Of a stretch of DNA of 39,996 nt, positions 24,534 to 33,927 are shown piece by piece. The notes under the pieces were generated by a model. That model was not told the DNA's origin. It was given only the letters and a program-made list of their open reading frames with translations, and ran no database searches. This DNA is from Rubripirellula sp. Lineage in GTDB: Bacteria; Planctomycetota; Planctomycetia; Pirellulales; Pirellulaceae. The translations under genes and the position numbers were made by a program. Numbering within the stretch: the first letter of the stretch is position 1; each line of letters opens with the position of its first letter. Location of the stretch: the NCBI GenBank assembly GCA_022425745.1, contig JAKMEW010000410.1, positions 1 to 39,996 on the forward strand, in the 5' to 3' direction.

Positions 24534-24586
24534 TCCAGCAAGTTTCGGAAATGAGTGGAGATCGAACCTATGCAGGTATCGATCCA

Positions 24587-24620
24587 ATAAAAAAGCTCGA
24601 CCCACGAGTGGCCGAGCTTA
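24587..24620 (-). terminator. Rho-independent terminator after the Prc-type protease gene
   Basis: Read leftwards, AAGCTCG pairs with CGAGCTT (arms 24593-24599 and 24613-24619) with further inner pairing, and is followed by a run of six T in TTTTTTATT. It lies about 40 bases past the protease stop and also just past the pgl stop coming from the other side. Confidence 0.8.
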
Positions 24621-24658
24621 GATTTGACAGGTTGCGAGTCTTCGCAAAGAGGACTCAA

Positions 24659-26746
24659 TTAGCCAGCGTTGTCGAGTTTCTTATCTCTCAGACCATCAAT
24701 GTAGTCATGGACGATATTCATGACTTCACGATTGTAAAATCCATCTCGATAAACGACTCCGTCATTCATCTGCTCGACCAACTCTTCTTCTTCATCCTTG
24801 TTTTGCGATTCGAGTTCTTTCCTTCTCTCGACAAAAGCTGACTCTTGAAGGGAAACAGAGTTTTCCTCTTTCTGAGCGACATAGGATGAGATTCTCCTCA
24901 ACAAGTCCGCAAACTCCTCATCCTCAGTGACTCGCTTCTCGCTTCGCACACGAATCTGATCCAGAAGATCAACGGGAACCATGTTGTAGACGGAATGCTT
25001 AGCTCCCTTGACCACATCATGCTCCAACGCGTACTGAAGATCACCCTCAGCGACATCCATCTTCGCAGTGATACTTGGCAACACAACATCAGCAGCCACA
25101 CCTTTACGCTGAGTACTTTGTCCATCAGGAAGGTAAAACTGCTGCAGCGTTACTTTCAACGCTCCGTAGTTTGCGCGATTGTGGGCAAATAACTGTTGGC
25201 CAAGATCCATTAGCGTTTGAACGGTTCCCTTACCGTGGGTGGCAGGGTCGCCGACAACAATCCCTCGGCCGTAATCTTTGATCGCACCAGCAAAGATCTC
25301 GCTAGCACTAGCGCTGAACTTACTGGTCATCACAACCAATGGCTTATCCCAAGTCGTTCCGCTCTCTTCGTCAGCGTACTGCTGAATCGAACCATCAGAA
25401 TTCTTGACTTGAACCACGGGACCACGATCGATGAACAGTCCGGTAAGGTTGATTGCCTCAGTCAAACTTCCCCCACCATTTTTGCTCAGGTCCAAAACGA
25501 GACCATCGACGCCTTTCTCTTGAAAATCGATTAGGATGCGACGGACGTCGCGTGTGCTACTGCGGAAATCGGCCTTCTCTTGCCGAGCAGCATCCATATC
25601 GAGATAAAAGCTGGGCAGGTTGATGTAACCAATCTTGAATGTTTCCTCAGCACCGGGGAGATGATGCTCAATAATCTCGCCGCGAGCCGCGGACTCCTCA
25701 AGTTCAATTCGAGCTCGGGTGATTTTGTACTCTTCGACGTTACCAACACCGCCGGGTTTTACACCTAGGCGAACAAGCGAACCGGCTTTACCTCGAATCA
25801 GGTCAACAACGTCGTTGAGTGGCATTTCAACGATATCAACCATGTCACCCTCTTCACCTTGACCGACTGTCACGATGATGTCGTCGGTTTTCAGCTTACC
25901 ATGCTTGGCGGCCGCACCACCCGGAATCACGCGTGAGACAACGGTGTTGCCGTCTTTCTCTCGAAGCTGTGCACCGATCCCGTCAAGATTTAGACTCATT
26001 TGAATCTGAAAATCATCGAGGGTTCCAGGAGACATGTAGGTTGAGTGTGGATCGTAAGCAGTCGTCACCGAGGTGAGAAACATCTCGAGGAGATCATCGT
26101 TATCGGTCTGCTTCCATCGCTTTGCGTAACGCGAGTAGCGACGACGCAACTGATCGATGTAATCTTCCGCTTCATCGTCTTTTAGGTCGAGAATGGCATA
26201 CTTGATTTGACGTCGCCAACGATCGCGGGCTTCCTCGGCGGTCTCGGCGTACTCGGTTTCATCTGGGTCAGTAATGATCGATTCTTCTTTTTCAAAGTTG
26301 AAATCACTGTCGAGCAGTTCCATTGCGACGGCAACTCGCTCGTCGACTCTCTGAATGAAGCGGGTAAATATCTCATAGGCGAGACCAAGATCACCGTTCT
26401 GAACCATGTTATCGATTTCGAGCTTGGCTTCCTCGAATTCATCGATATCACTTTGAAGGAAGTACAACTTCAACGGATCAAGCGACTTGATGTAGAGCCG
26501 CAAAGCTCGCTCGCTGATCGTGTCATCCAGACGCTTAGCCGAGATGTGGTTGCGAGGCATCAGAGCCGCGATCAACCGTGCGACACGACCATCACGCGCT
26601 GGTGGTTCACCCAAGGAAAAAGCTTGACCATTACCTGAGTCGGTAGCGACATCCTGAGCGAGAACCGGTGCCTGACCGAGCAAGCAGGCGACGAGCGCTA
26701 GTGACAATAAGCGGGTGCTAGAGAACAGCCGTGGAGGGTTATCCAT
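24659..26746 (-). CDS. prc: Carboxy-terminal processing protease, Prc/Tsp type (S41)
   Basis: The 695-residue product has a signal peptide (about 1-30) and then the full Prc layout. An N-terminal helical domain (50-230, with ISAKRLDDTISERALRLYIK and LDPLKLYFLQSDIDEF) is followed by a PDZ domain (about 250-335, with DGIGAQLREKDGNTVVSRVI), the S41 catalytic core and a C-terminal helical domain. The catalytic Ser is Ser480 in SASASE and the general base Lys is Lys506 in HGKGTVQ. One residue more than in E. coli Prc separates them. It cuts periplasmic proteins at nonpolar C-termini. ATG 26746 has AGGA 8 bases upstream; the frame is open to 26806. Length is close to E. coli Prc (682). A terminator follows at 24587-24620. 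Confidence 0.93.
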   Translation of the reverse strand: MDNPPRLFSSTRLLSLALVACLLGQAPVLAQDVATDSGNGQAFSLGEPPARDGRVARLIAALMPRNHISAKRLDDTISERALRLYIKSLDPLKLYFLQSDIDEFEEAKLEIDNMVQNGDLGLAYEIFTRFIQRVDERVAVAMELLDSDFNFEKEESIITDPDETEYAETAEEARDRWRRQIKYAILDLKDDEAEDYIDQLRRRYSRYAKRWKQTDNDDLLEMFLTSVTTAYDPHSTYMSPGTLDDFQIQMSLNLDGIGAQLREKDGNTVVSRVIPGGAAAKHGKLKTDDIIVTVGQGEEGDMVDIVEMPLNDVVDLIRGKAGSLVRLGVKPGGVGNVEEYKITRARIELEESAARGEIIEHHLPGAEETFKIGYINLPSFYLDMDAARQEKADFRSSTRDVRRILIDFQEKGVDGLVLDLSKNGGGSLTEAINLTGLFIDRGPVVQVKNSDGSIQQYADEESGTTWDKPLVVMTSKFSASASEIFAGAIKDYGRGIVVGDPATHGKGTVQTLMDLGQQLFAHNRANYGALKVTLQQFYLPDGQSTQRKGVAADVVLPSITAKMDVAEGDLQYALEHDVVKGAKHSVYNMVPVDLLDQIRVRSEKRVTEDEEFADLLRRISSYVAQKEENSVSLQESAFVERRKELESQNKDEEEELVEQMNDGVVYRDGFYNREVMNIVHDYIDGLRDKKLDNAG

Positions 26747-27165
26747 TGTGATTTCCTGGATTCTTGTCAGCAACGATAAAAGGAGGGGTGACCAAGGTGC
26801 GCTCAACCAAACGTCAATAAATCCCAGACTCTCGAAGCAAAACGCGATGCAAAATTCAATTTACGTTCCGAGCCGTTAGTGCGGTGCCCACCGAAACTGA
26901 ACTCGGTGTCACACGCTTCCTCGCGCAAATCGAAAACTGGCGAGAAAGGACGAACTAAAGCTGCAGGGGATCGTAGGGAAGCGTCAAAGATCGAGCAACG
27001 CCGGTTCTTCGTCCAGTGTAACGATTCGGTTCACCGCAGATATCAATTCCAACGAGAGGTTCAGCGTATTTCTAGTCGAAAACGGGCCAGCGAATGGTTC
27101 AAACAAGCCGAAAACCATCCTCAAAAGTTGAAAAAACAGGCCAAATCAGCAGGATCGCTTATCAG
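26747..27165. other. Intergenic region between EF-G and protease genes, no gene seen
   Basis: About 419 bases downstream of fusA and upstream of the protease gene. A basic 96-codon frame on the plus strand (26879-27169) has a GTG start without ribosome site and Lys/Arg/Ser-rich composition, so I do not call it. No GC-rich terminator with a T-run is evident after fusA; GGCCTGTTTTTTC on the minus strand is the nearest T-run. Confidence 0.45.
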
Positions 27166-29259
27166 TTAAAACTGAAAAGCGTCGGCATCTTCCTTGGGAG
27201 CGGGCTGATAGCCCAAAGGCTCCATGCTACTCCCTGCGCGGCCCTGAGAGAGACTACGAACCGCCCCAGAGTATCCGAAGAGCTCTTTGAGCGGAGCGTG
27301 TGCGGTAATGACCGTCATCATTCCCCTTGATTCCGTCGAAGAAATGATCGCTCGCCGTTGCTGCAGGTCACCCACCAGTTCACCCATATAGTCTTCCGGC
27401 GTCGTGACTTCGACCTTCATCAACGGCTCAAGCAAAACGGGCCCCGCCTGCTGCATTGCTCGATCAAAAGCGTCGCCTGCCGCGATTCGGAATGCGACCT
27501 CGTCGCTCCCCTCTTCATGAATCTCCGCCGAGCAAACCTCGATACGAACACCTGAGAGCGGAAAGCCTGCCAACAATCCACCACCATTGGCTCGCTCCCT
27601 CATCTCATCAATCGCCGCAGAACGCACCGCATTGGACAAGGGACACTCCGGCGGGAGTCGATCAAAAACCAGAGCTGGTGCAGACGAATTTTCAAGCGGC
27701 GAGACCTTCACGCCTAGTCGCGCGAACATCTGTGTCGCACCCATCTGTCGATTACATTGGCCCACCACATCCGCGGCACCGCCAATCGTCTCGCGATAGT
27801 TCACCCTCGGTTTGTAGAACTTGACGTTCAAACCAAAATCACGTGTCAATCGATGCTGGATCACTTCCAAGTGCAACTCACCCATTCCACTGATCAGCGT
27901 TTGCCCCGTCTCGCTACTCTCACTCGCTTGGAATGTCGGATCCTGCCTTCGCAGCATATCCAGAGTCTCTTCAAGTTTCTTTTTGTCGGCGGTGCTCTCA
28001 GGCTCAATCGCCATCGACAGAACGGTGTCGGCAAAGTTAATACTCGGAAGCGCAATGTTTGCCTTGGTATCACAAATGGTGTCACCGGTAATTGCAAACC
28101 GAGGCCCGATGACGCAGCAAATATCTCCCGCGCCAACCGCGTCCATCTGACCGCCACGATCCTTCTTGGTCGCATGAATCTGCCAGACCTGAGCGATATT
28201 TTCCTTCTTATCACGATTCGGACAGTAGACCCGTGAATTCTGATTAAGCTCGCCGCTATAAATTCGAATCCAGTAATTATCGCCTGTCTTGGCGGGAAGA
28301 ACCTTGAACACCAATCCGCAAAACGGTTCTTGGTTCTTTGGAGCTCGCGTCAACGTCTTGTCGGTTTTCTTTGGATCAACACCTTCCACCGGCGGGCGAT
28401 CCAAAGGACTAGGCAAGAAATTCCCGACTGCTGTCATCAATGGCTGAACCCCAATCCCGTGAAGGGCAGACCCACAAAGCACAGGCTGGATTGTTCGATC
28501 GATACAACCTTGCCTCAACGCTTCGATGATCAACTCTCGAGGCACTTCCTGCTCTTCCATTGCGAGGGTGGCAGCCTCCTCACTGATATCGTAGATCGCA
28601 TCAAGCATCTGCTCTCGCCACAACATGGCATCATCGAGCAACTCAGCAGGTATCTCCTTTTCCTCGATCGTCTTGCCTTCGGTCTCTGGATCAAACTCGA
28701 GAAGCTTCAAATCGATCAGATCGATCACACCACGGAATGGATCCGCCACATGGGTTGGCCCCTGACCAACTGGAATCTCAATCGCAACGGGATTCCCTCC
28801 AAGGCGTGGGCCTATCTCATTAAACACGGACTCAAAATTTGCGCCCTCACGATCCATTTTGTTGATAAAGACAACACGCGGGACACCATACCGATCAGCC
28901 TGGCGCCATACCGTTTCACTCTGTGCCTCAACGCCCTCACGTGCGGAAAAGACAACAACCGCTCCATCTAGCACCCTCAGGCAACGTTCCACCTCAGCGG
29001 TAAAGTCGACGTGCCCGGGGGTATCAAGCAAGTTGATTGAGTAATCCCCCCAAGAGTACTTCACGCAAGCACTAAAAATCGTAATGCCACGTTCCTGCTC
29101 TTCTGGATCATCATCGGTATCAGTCGTTCCATGATCAACTCGGCCTACCCGATGCTTGGCACCGCTGAGGTACAGCATCCTCTCGGTAACCGTGGTCTTT
29201 CCCGCATCAATATGTGCGATCACACCGATGTTACGAATCTTTGCAATGTCCGTGGCCAT
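27166..29259 (-). CDS. fusA: Elongation factor G (second-type switch I)
   Basis: The 697-residue product has all five domains of EF-G: AHIDAGKTT (15-23), switch I ending RGITI, DTPGH (79-83), NKMD and CGSALHG, with the domain IV loop near NYRETIGG and the C-terminal APLKELFGYSGAVRSLSQGR. It drives tRNA-mRNA translocation, and with ribosome recycling factor, subunit splitting. The switch I region (39-62) reads VDHGTTDTDDDPEEQERGIT, unlike the canonical VHDGxATMDWMEQEQERGIT. This resembles the divergent EF-G2/spdEFG type, so a specialised role such as elongation-only or recycling-only is possible. Start ATG 29259. It follows rpsL and rpsG on the same strand as in the str operon, but a terminator at 29341-29375 lies between, and no tuf gene follows. 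Confidence 0.93.
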   Translation of the reverse strand: MATDIAKIRNIGVIAHIDAGKTTVTERMLYLSGAKHRVGRVDHGTTDTDDDPEEQERGITIFSACVKYSWGDYSINLLDTPGHVDFTAEVERCLRVLDGAVVVFSAREGVEAQSETVWRQADRYGVPRVVFINKMDREGANFESVFNEIGPRLGGNPVAIEIPVGQGPTHVADPFRGVIDLIDLKLLEFDPETEGKTIEEKEIPAELLDDAMLWREQMLDAIYDISEEAATLAMEEQEVPRELIIEALRQGCIDRTIQPVLCGSALHGIGVQPLMTAVGNFLPSPLDRPPVEGVDPKKTDKTLTRAPKNQEPFCGLVFKVLPAKTGDNYWIRIYSGELNQNSRVYCPNRDKKENIAQVWQIHATKKDRGGQMDAVGAGDICCVIGPRFAITGDTICDTKANIALPSINFADTVLSMAIEPESTADKKKLEETLDMLRRQDPTFQASESSETGQTLISGMGELHLEVIQHRLTRDFGLNVKFYKPRVNYRETIGGAADVVGQCNRQMGATQMFARLGVKVSPLENSSAPALVFDRLPPECPLSNAVRSAAIDEMRERANGGGLLAGFPLSGVRIEVCSAEIHEEGSDEVAFRIAAGDAFDRAMQQAGPVLLEPLMKVEVTTPEDYMGELVGDLQQRRAIISSTESRGMMTVITAHAPLKELFGYSGAVRSLSQGRAGSSMEPLGYQPAPKEDADAFQF

Positions 29260-29340
29260 GCGACTTAAACTTCAAGGAATTCAATGTGAATGAATCAGAC
29301 TTGCCAGCCAAACCTTACACAGGTTAGCAAGCTAGTAACA

Positions 29341-29375
29341 CAAAAAAACCGCGACGCCGGTACGTCGCGGTTTTA
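29341..29375 (-). terminator. Rho-independent terminator between rpsG and fusA
   Basis: AACCGCGACG and CGTCGCGGTT form a 10-pair stem with a 6-base loop. Read leftwards it is followed by TTTTTTTG and preceded by AAAA. It lies just past the rpsG stop, so most rpsL-rpsG transcripts should end before fusA. Confidence 0.9.
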
Positions 29376-29401
29376 AAATTAGATTTTGCGTCCCAATCGC
29401 T

Positions 29402-29878
29402 CTACCAAGCGAAGTGAGCGAATGCCTTGTTGGCGTCTGCCATGCGGTGCGTGTTCTCACGCTTGGTGTATGCGACGCCTTCTTTCTTATATGCCGAAAG
29501 CAATTCGTCGGCGAGTTTCAGATGCATCGGGCGACCTTTCTTGTCGCGAACCGCACCCAGAATCCAGCGAAGTGCAAGGCTTTGCTGACGAGCGCGATTG
29601 ACCTGCATCGGAACCTGATAGCTTGCACCACCAACTCGCTTGCTGCGAACTTCGATGTATGGCTTCACGTTCTCAACTGCTGCCTCGAAAACTTCGATCG
29701 ACGATGAATCAGCGACCTCGTTTCGGCGAGAAATTTCGTCCAACGCATCGTAAAAGACTCGTTGAGCAGTGGTCTTCTTACCATCTAACATCAAACAGTT
29801 GATGAATTTACTGGCAAGTAGAGAGTTATGTTTGGGGTCACCCTTGAGCTGCGAGCGACTGGAAGTTATTCGACCCAT
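29402..29878 (-). CDS. rpsG: 30S ribosomal protein S7
   Basis: The 158-residue product matches S7 in length and sequence: [60 protein letters not shown] and the C-terminal [19 protein letters not shown]7 binds the 3' major domain of 16S rRNA and starts assembly of the 30S head. It may repress its own operon in E. coli; no such leader was looked for here. Start ATG 29878 is preceded only by a weak GAACCGAAG. rpsL lies about 125 bases upstream on the same strand and a terminator follows at once. Confidence 0.97.
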   Translation of the reverse strand: MGRITSSRSQLKGDPKHNSLLASKFINCLMLDGKKTTAQRVFYDALDEISRRNEVADSSSIEVFEAAVENVKPYIEVRSKRVGGASYQVPMQVNRARQQSLALRWILGAVRDKKGRPMHLKLADELLSAYKKEGVAYTKRENTHRMADANKAFAHFAW

Positions 29879-30003
29879 CTTCGGTTCTTACAAAAAACGA
29901 TGTGTGATTGATTTTACGTTCCGAGCGTTAAACAACTGCTAACACTCCATTTGCTGCTGCCGATGCCCCGCATCGAGCGGAGTCGTCAAACAAAGCGTGC
30001 AAA

Positions 30004-30369
30004 CTACTTCTTCGCACCGTAACGACTTCGCGACTGCTTACGACCTTCGACACCGAGTGCGTCGCGAGATCCGCGAACGACCTGGTATCGCACACCAGGA
30101 AGGTCACGCACACGACCACCACGAACAAGAACGATCGAGTGTTCTTGCAAGTTGTGTCCTTCGCCCGGAATGTACACGGTGACCTCTTTCCCGTTACTCA
30201 AGCGAACACGGGAAATCTTTCGAAGAGCCGAGTTCGGCTTTTTCGGGGTCATGGTACGCACCTGCAAGCAAACACCTTGCTTCTGCGGGCACTTTTCAAG
30301 CACTGGAGACTTACTTTGACTCTTTTTCAGTTTCCGGCGTTTGCGGACAAGTTGGTTAATTGTGGGCAT
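30004..30369 (-). CDS. rpsL: 30S ribosomal protein S12
   Basis: The 121-residue product matches S12: [35 protein letters not shown], the decoding loop [11 protein letters not shown] (41-51, with Lys43), [15 protein letters not shown] and [19 protein letters not shown], ending RSRYGAKK. S12 monitors codon-anticodon pairing in the A site. Position 88 is Arg in GGRVRDLPG, where most bacteria have Lys; Lys88 to Arg is a known streptomycin-resistance change in other species. Thr-Thr-Thr-Pro before the loop is here Arg-Thr-Met-Thr-Pro. ATG 30369 is chosen to match the family; the frame is open to 30420. No clear ribosome site. A TTGACA-type promoter candidate lies about 185 bases upstream. Confidence 0.97.
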   Translation of the reverse strand: MPTINQLVRKRRKLKKSQSKSPVLEKCPQKQGVCLQVRTMTPKKPNSALRKISRVRLSNGKEVTVYIPGEGHNLQEHSIVLVRGGRVRDLPGVRYQVVRGSRDALGVEGRKQSRSRYGAKK

Positions 30370-30552
30370 AAAACTGTCGTTCGGGTGGGGTTGATCCACA
30401 CTATGGAATATCGGACCCACGCCCCTTTGTTGGGACGCAGTCGAGTTTTCTTACTCGAAAAGACACCGTTTTGCCGGCATTCTGGCCACTTTTATAGGGC
30501 GACCTGAACACGATTGCATGCAAATAACGCAAGACGGGGTCGAGCGAACCGA

Positions 30553-30582
30553 AGAGTATCCCCGCTGTAATTTTTCTGTCAA
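30553..30582 (-). promoter_or_regulatory. Sigma-70-type promoter candidate for rpsL-rpsG
   Basis: On the minus strand a perfect -35 box TTGACA (30577-30582) is followed after 18 bases by TACTCT (30553-30558), a partial -10 box. It would give a leader of about 175 bases before rpsL. Confidence 0.5.
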
Positions 30583-30950
30583 GAGCTTCAAGGCAGAGGA
30601 AAACAAACTGTTTTCGAGCGGGAAAGTCGGTTTCGATTACGCAACTTTTGTCGGCAATGCGGAATCGCCCCGCCGCGGAAAATCGATCCGAGATCGCTTT
30701 TTTCGGTAAAAACACCAATCCCCATCGGTTCCTTGAAGCAACCAACCGCCGTAGCGAGCGAGTATTTTGAGATTTAGGTTGCTGCTAGATGATTCAATTT
30801 TGTGTGAAAAACGGAAAATCCACCCAAATAATCTCCGTCTTCTCAGCGTTTGATCCAACTGGTGTATCTAACGCCTGATCTTGCTTTCCAGCACCCAAAG
30901 CCGCTATTGATCAACGATGCGGTCAAGTCACCTCGACTTACTGCACCTCA

Positions 30951-30984
30951 AAAAATCAACAATCCGGAAAAATCAACAATCCGG
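30951..30984. repeat. Perfect 17-base tandem duplication
   Basis: Two identical abutting copies of AAAAATCAACAATCCGG lie about 65 bases upstream of the FlgI-like lipoprotein start, in what is probably its leader or promoter region. Confidence 0.95.
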
Positions 30985-31048
30985 CCCTTGCTCGCCCGAA
31001 AAACGAGCATGCGTCGCGACTGCACACGACAGGACGTCAACGGACACC

Positions 31049-32773
31049 ATGCCTACCTCATCGCCACATCCTTCATCCAACCGTGCACAAACGCAACGGA
31101 ACTTGCCCTTATTGGCATTGATGATCCTGCTCAGTGGTGGCTGCAACGCTCTTTTTCCAGGCCGATTTGAAGAGGCTGAGAACGAGGCAAAACTCAGGGA
31201 ACTGATGAGGGCTCCCGAACCACCGGACTTGGTCCGCGATGGAACCGTAATCCAAGGTCTCCGCCCGCTACGGATCGAAGGTGTGGGCGCGGTTAACGCA
31301 CTGCCCGGCACCGGCGGTCCACCGGACCCCTCCATTTTTCGCGATCAACTTCTCGAAGAGATGAAGAGACACGATGTGATCGCTCCCAACCAATGGCTCG
31401 AGACTGACGACACCGCTCTGGTGAGAGTCCTTGCGTTGATTCCTCCGGGCGCCAAACGCGGTGACTTGATTGACATTCGAGTAGTCGCCCCCAAAGAAAG
31501 TCGCGTCTCTGATCTCCATCATGGATGGCTTTTGGACACACGTCTTCGAGAGCAGAGGATGTTGCAAAACATCGTCCGCCAAAGTGATGTCCTCGCCATC
31601 GGACAAGGCTCAATCCTGACGAGGGCGGACTACCAGCCGAACGAAGACGAAACTCTCAGAAACGAAGGACGGATCCTCTCCGGTGGACGCGTTCAAGTCA
31701 CTCGGAAACTGGGGCTGATCCTAAGACCTGAATATCAACACGCAAAACTCTCCAAAGCGATTGCCGATGCGATCAACCGTCGACTCTTTTTCTTTGACGG
31801 AACAACTCGTCGAGGTATCGCGACTGCTATCGAAGATGATTTCATCGAAATCGAAGTTCATCCGAGATACCGCGACAACGTCCCACGCATGATGCAGGTC
31901 ATCCAAGCGATCGGCATCAAGGCTGAGATGAGCGGCCGCCAAGAAAGACTTGCTGACCTTGCGATGAGACTTCAGTCGCCTGAAACCGCTGCTGACGCCG
32001 CACTCCAACTCGAAGCTCTCGGAGAGAGTGCCGTTCCGACCTTGCTAGATGGCCTGGAAGCAAGCAACCCCGAACTACGCTTCTACGCAGCTGAAGCTCT
32101 TGCCTACCTCGATCGAGTCGAATCAATCGAACCACTCGAGGCCGCTGCACGGGAAGTCGCAGCGTTTCGCTACTCATCACTCATCGCCCTGCAAGGCGTC
32201 GAGCAACAACTCGCAATCGATGCACTCCGTCGTCTAACTAACGAACCAAGTTTGGAAACTCGCTACGGCGCGTTCTGCTCAATCCGTCGAAGAATCGATG
32301 GAAAAGCAGTCCTCGGTGGCAGCGAGCTTGGTCCGCTCACACTTTACGAACTTCCCTCGCAGAGCTCACCAGCGATCGCCGTCTCCATCGAAGAAGAACC
32401 TGAAGTGGTGCTGATCGGCGATGTCCACCCAATGGAGATCTCCACCTTCCTCATGCTCCCCGGCGGGATCATGCTCAAACCAGACCCAAATCATCCAGAA
32501 GAACTCTTGCGAATCAGTCGCTTTCAAGCAGGCGAGCAGGATCGACGCGTGGTTGTCTCCACCTCACCCGATGATGTCATCGCCGGAGTCGTTCAAGTCG
32601 GTGGTTGCTATGGCGACGTGATCAACATGCTACGGGAAGCGAAGAACCAGGGATTCATCAAAGATCAACTTGCAATCAATCCGCTGCCACCGTCCGTTAG
32701 AACCTATTATCGCGACGACACAGAAAACAGCGACAACGAACAAGAAGCGGTCACACTCGAATCTCTCGACTGA
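31049..32773 (+). CDS. Lipoprotein with FlgI-like domain and HEAT repeats
   Basis: The 574-residue product starts with a lipoprotein-type signal (LPLLALMILLSGGC, Cys32), so it is probably a surface or periplasmic lipoprotein. Residues about 65-310 resemble the flagellar P-ring protein FlgI: GVGAVNALPGTGGPPD, DTALVRVLALIPPGAKRGDL, HHGWLLDTRL, SGGRVQVTRKLGLIL and IEVHPRYRDNVPRMMQV. HEAT-like repeats follow at about 315-410 (ALQLEALGESAVPTLLDGLE, LRFYAAEALAYLDRVESIEP). The C-terminal part (about 420-574) is beta-rich and unrecognised. No flagellar gene is near, and FlgI is not normally a lipoprotein or fused to HEAT repeats, so an outer-surface ring or scaffold role outside the flagellum is plausible but inferred. 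ATG 31049 has GGA close upstream; longer starts at 30917 lack support. Confidence 0.8.
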   Translation: MPTSSPHPSSNRAQTQRNLPLLALMILLSGGCNALFPGRFEEAENEAKLRELMRAPEPPDLVRDGTVIQGLRPLRIEGVGAVNALPGTGGPPDPSIFRDQLLEEMKRHDVIAPNQWLETDDTALVRVLALIPPGAKRGDLIDIRVVAPKESRVSDLHHGWLLDTRLREQRMLQNIVRQSDVLAIGQGSILTRADYQPNEDETLRNEGRILSGGRVQVTRKLGLILRPEYQHAKLSKAIADAINRRLFFFDGTTRRGIATAIEDDFIEIEVHPRYRDNVPRMMQVIQAIGIKAEMSGRQERLADLAMRLQSPETAADAALQLEALGESAVPTLLDGLEASNPELRFYAAEALAYLDRVESIEPLEAAAREVAAFRYSSLIALQGVEQQLAIDALRRLTNEPSLETRYGAFCSIRRRIDGKAVLGGSELGPLTLYELPSQSSPAIAVSIEEEPEVVLIGDVHPMEISTFLMLPGGIMLKPDPNHPEELLRISRFQAGEQDRRVVVSTSPDDVIAGVVQVGGCYGDVINMLREAKNQGFIKDQLAINPLPPSVRTYYRDDTENSDNEQEAVTLESLD

Positions 32774-32794
32774 TGCCAGCGACCATCGCCGAGG

Positions 32795-33751
32795 CTAAAT
32801 CACACTTCGGTAGTAATCCACACTCTGAGCAAGCCCGTCATAGATTGACACCTGAGGTTCAAACCCCAAAGCTGACCTAGCTTGATTGATGTCGGCGAGT
32901 GAATCTCGGATGTCACCCACTCGTGCCGGTTCGTGAATCGGGTCAATTTGCTTGCCAAGTATTTCACTGAGTTTCGTTAATAACTCCAGCAGAGAAGTTC
33001 GTTCGCCTCGACCAATATTAAAGGTACCACCGGAGACACCGGGCGTTGTCGCTGCCAAAAGGTTCGCTCTCGCGACATCTCCCACGAAAACGAAATCGCG
33101 AGACTGCTCACCGTCGCCGTAAATGATCGGTTGCTTTCCGGACAGAATCATGGAGACGAATCGTGGAATCACCGCACTGTATTCGCTTTGAGGATCCTGA
33201 CGCGGGCCGAACACATTGAAATAACGAAGGATCACCGCTTCCATGGAGAAACTGGTAACGAAAGCTCGACAGTAGGCTTCCGCTGCTAGCTTGGCTGCGG
33301 CATAGGGAGACAATGGAGCGACAGCATCAGACTCTCGCTTGGAGACAAATGGCGAATCCCCATAAGCAGCGCTAGTGGATGCCAACACCAATCGCTTCAC
33401 TCCCGCCTCAGAAGCCGCGTGCAAAAGTTCAACCGTGCTGGTTGCACACCAAGCATGGCACAACGCCGGTTCGCGGATGCTACGAGGCACACTCGCCATC
33501 GCCGCCTGATGAAAGACATAATCAACGCCTTCCATCGAGCGTTTGACCGTCTCGCGATCCGATGCATCTCCTCGGATGAACTCAACACCGGCCGAATCAA
33601 AGCTATCCAAATTGGCCTCAAACCCAGTGCTCAAATTATCAAGCACTCGAACTTTGGCGCCGGCCTGCAAAAGAGCGTGGGTCAAATGCGAGCCGATGAA
33701 GCCCGCGCCACCTGTCACCATGCACGTCGTGCCTTGCAATTGGTCGATCAT
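32795..33751 (-). CDS. NAD-dependent nucleotide-sugar epimerase/dehydratase (GalE/WbpP-like)
   Basis: The 318-residue product is an extended short-chain dehydrogenase. It has the dinucleotide loop GGAGFIGSH (14-22), Asp38 in VLDNLSTG for NAD binding, VFHQAAMASVPRS (79-91), ASTSAAYGDSP (active-site Ser/Thr region) and YAAAK (Tyr150, Lys154), with the sugar end RYFNVFGPRQDPQSEYSAVI. It most resembles UDP-glucose/UDP-GlcNAc 4-epimerases of the WbpP type, supplying sugars for surface polysaccharides; the exact substrate is not determined. ATG 33751 was chosen (GGA just upstream); GTG 33760 would add three residues. It ends 21 bases from the convergent FlgI-like gene. Upstream, a 15-base repeat pair separates it from the TANGO2-like gene. 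Confidence 0.88.
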   Translation of the reverse strand: MIDQLQGTTCMVTGGAGFIGSHLTHALLQAGAKVRVLDNLSTGFEANLDSFDSAGVEFIRGDASDRETVKRSMEGVDYVFHQAAMASVPRSIREPALCHAWCATSTVELLHAASEAGVKRLVLASTSAAYGDSPFVSKRESDAVAPLSPYAAAKLAAEAYCRAFVTSFSMEAVILRYFNVFGPRQDPQSEYSAVIPRFVSMILSGKQPIIYGDGEQSRDFVFVGDVARANLLAATTPGVSGGTFNIGRGERTSLLELLTKLSEILGKQIDPIHEPARVGDIRDSLADINQARSALGFEPQVSIYDGLAQSVDYYRSVI

Positions 33752-33927
33752 CGAATCCACACACCCGTGGTTACTGCATCATTAAACCGATTGTCTCTCG
33801 CGATACCGCTTGATCTCCGGTCATCGCCAGCGGGGCGAGTCCGGCGTGCTGCGCCGCAGTGTGCGCAGCCGCTAACAAGCATACCCCAGATGGGTTATCG
33901 GCATCGCCTGCGGCAAAGATGCAGTCT

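Larger units (their letters stand above)
30370..31048. other. Long divergent intergenic region between rpsL and the FlgI-like lipoprotein gene
   Basis: About 679 bases without a gene I can support. It holds the rpsL promoter candidate at 30553-30582 and a perfect 17-base tandem duplication at 30951-30984. The lipoprotein frame is open back to 30917, but that stretch has no protein-like features. I see no other structured RNA; the long leader could hide one. Confidence 0.5.

Noticed and set aside
26879-27169. 96-codon plus-strand frame between fusA and the protease gene
   Set aside because: GTG start without ribosome site, very Lys/Arg/Ser-rich, overlaps the fusA end, no known motif.
31049-32773. 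True flagellar P-ring protein
   Set aside because: Lipoprotein signal, HEAT repeats and no flagellar neighbours argue against a standard FlgI.
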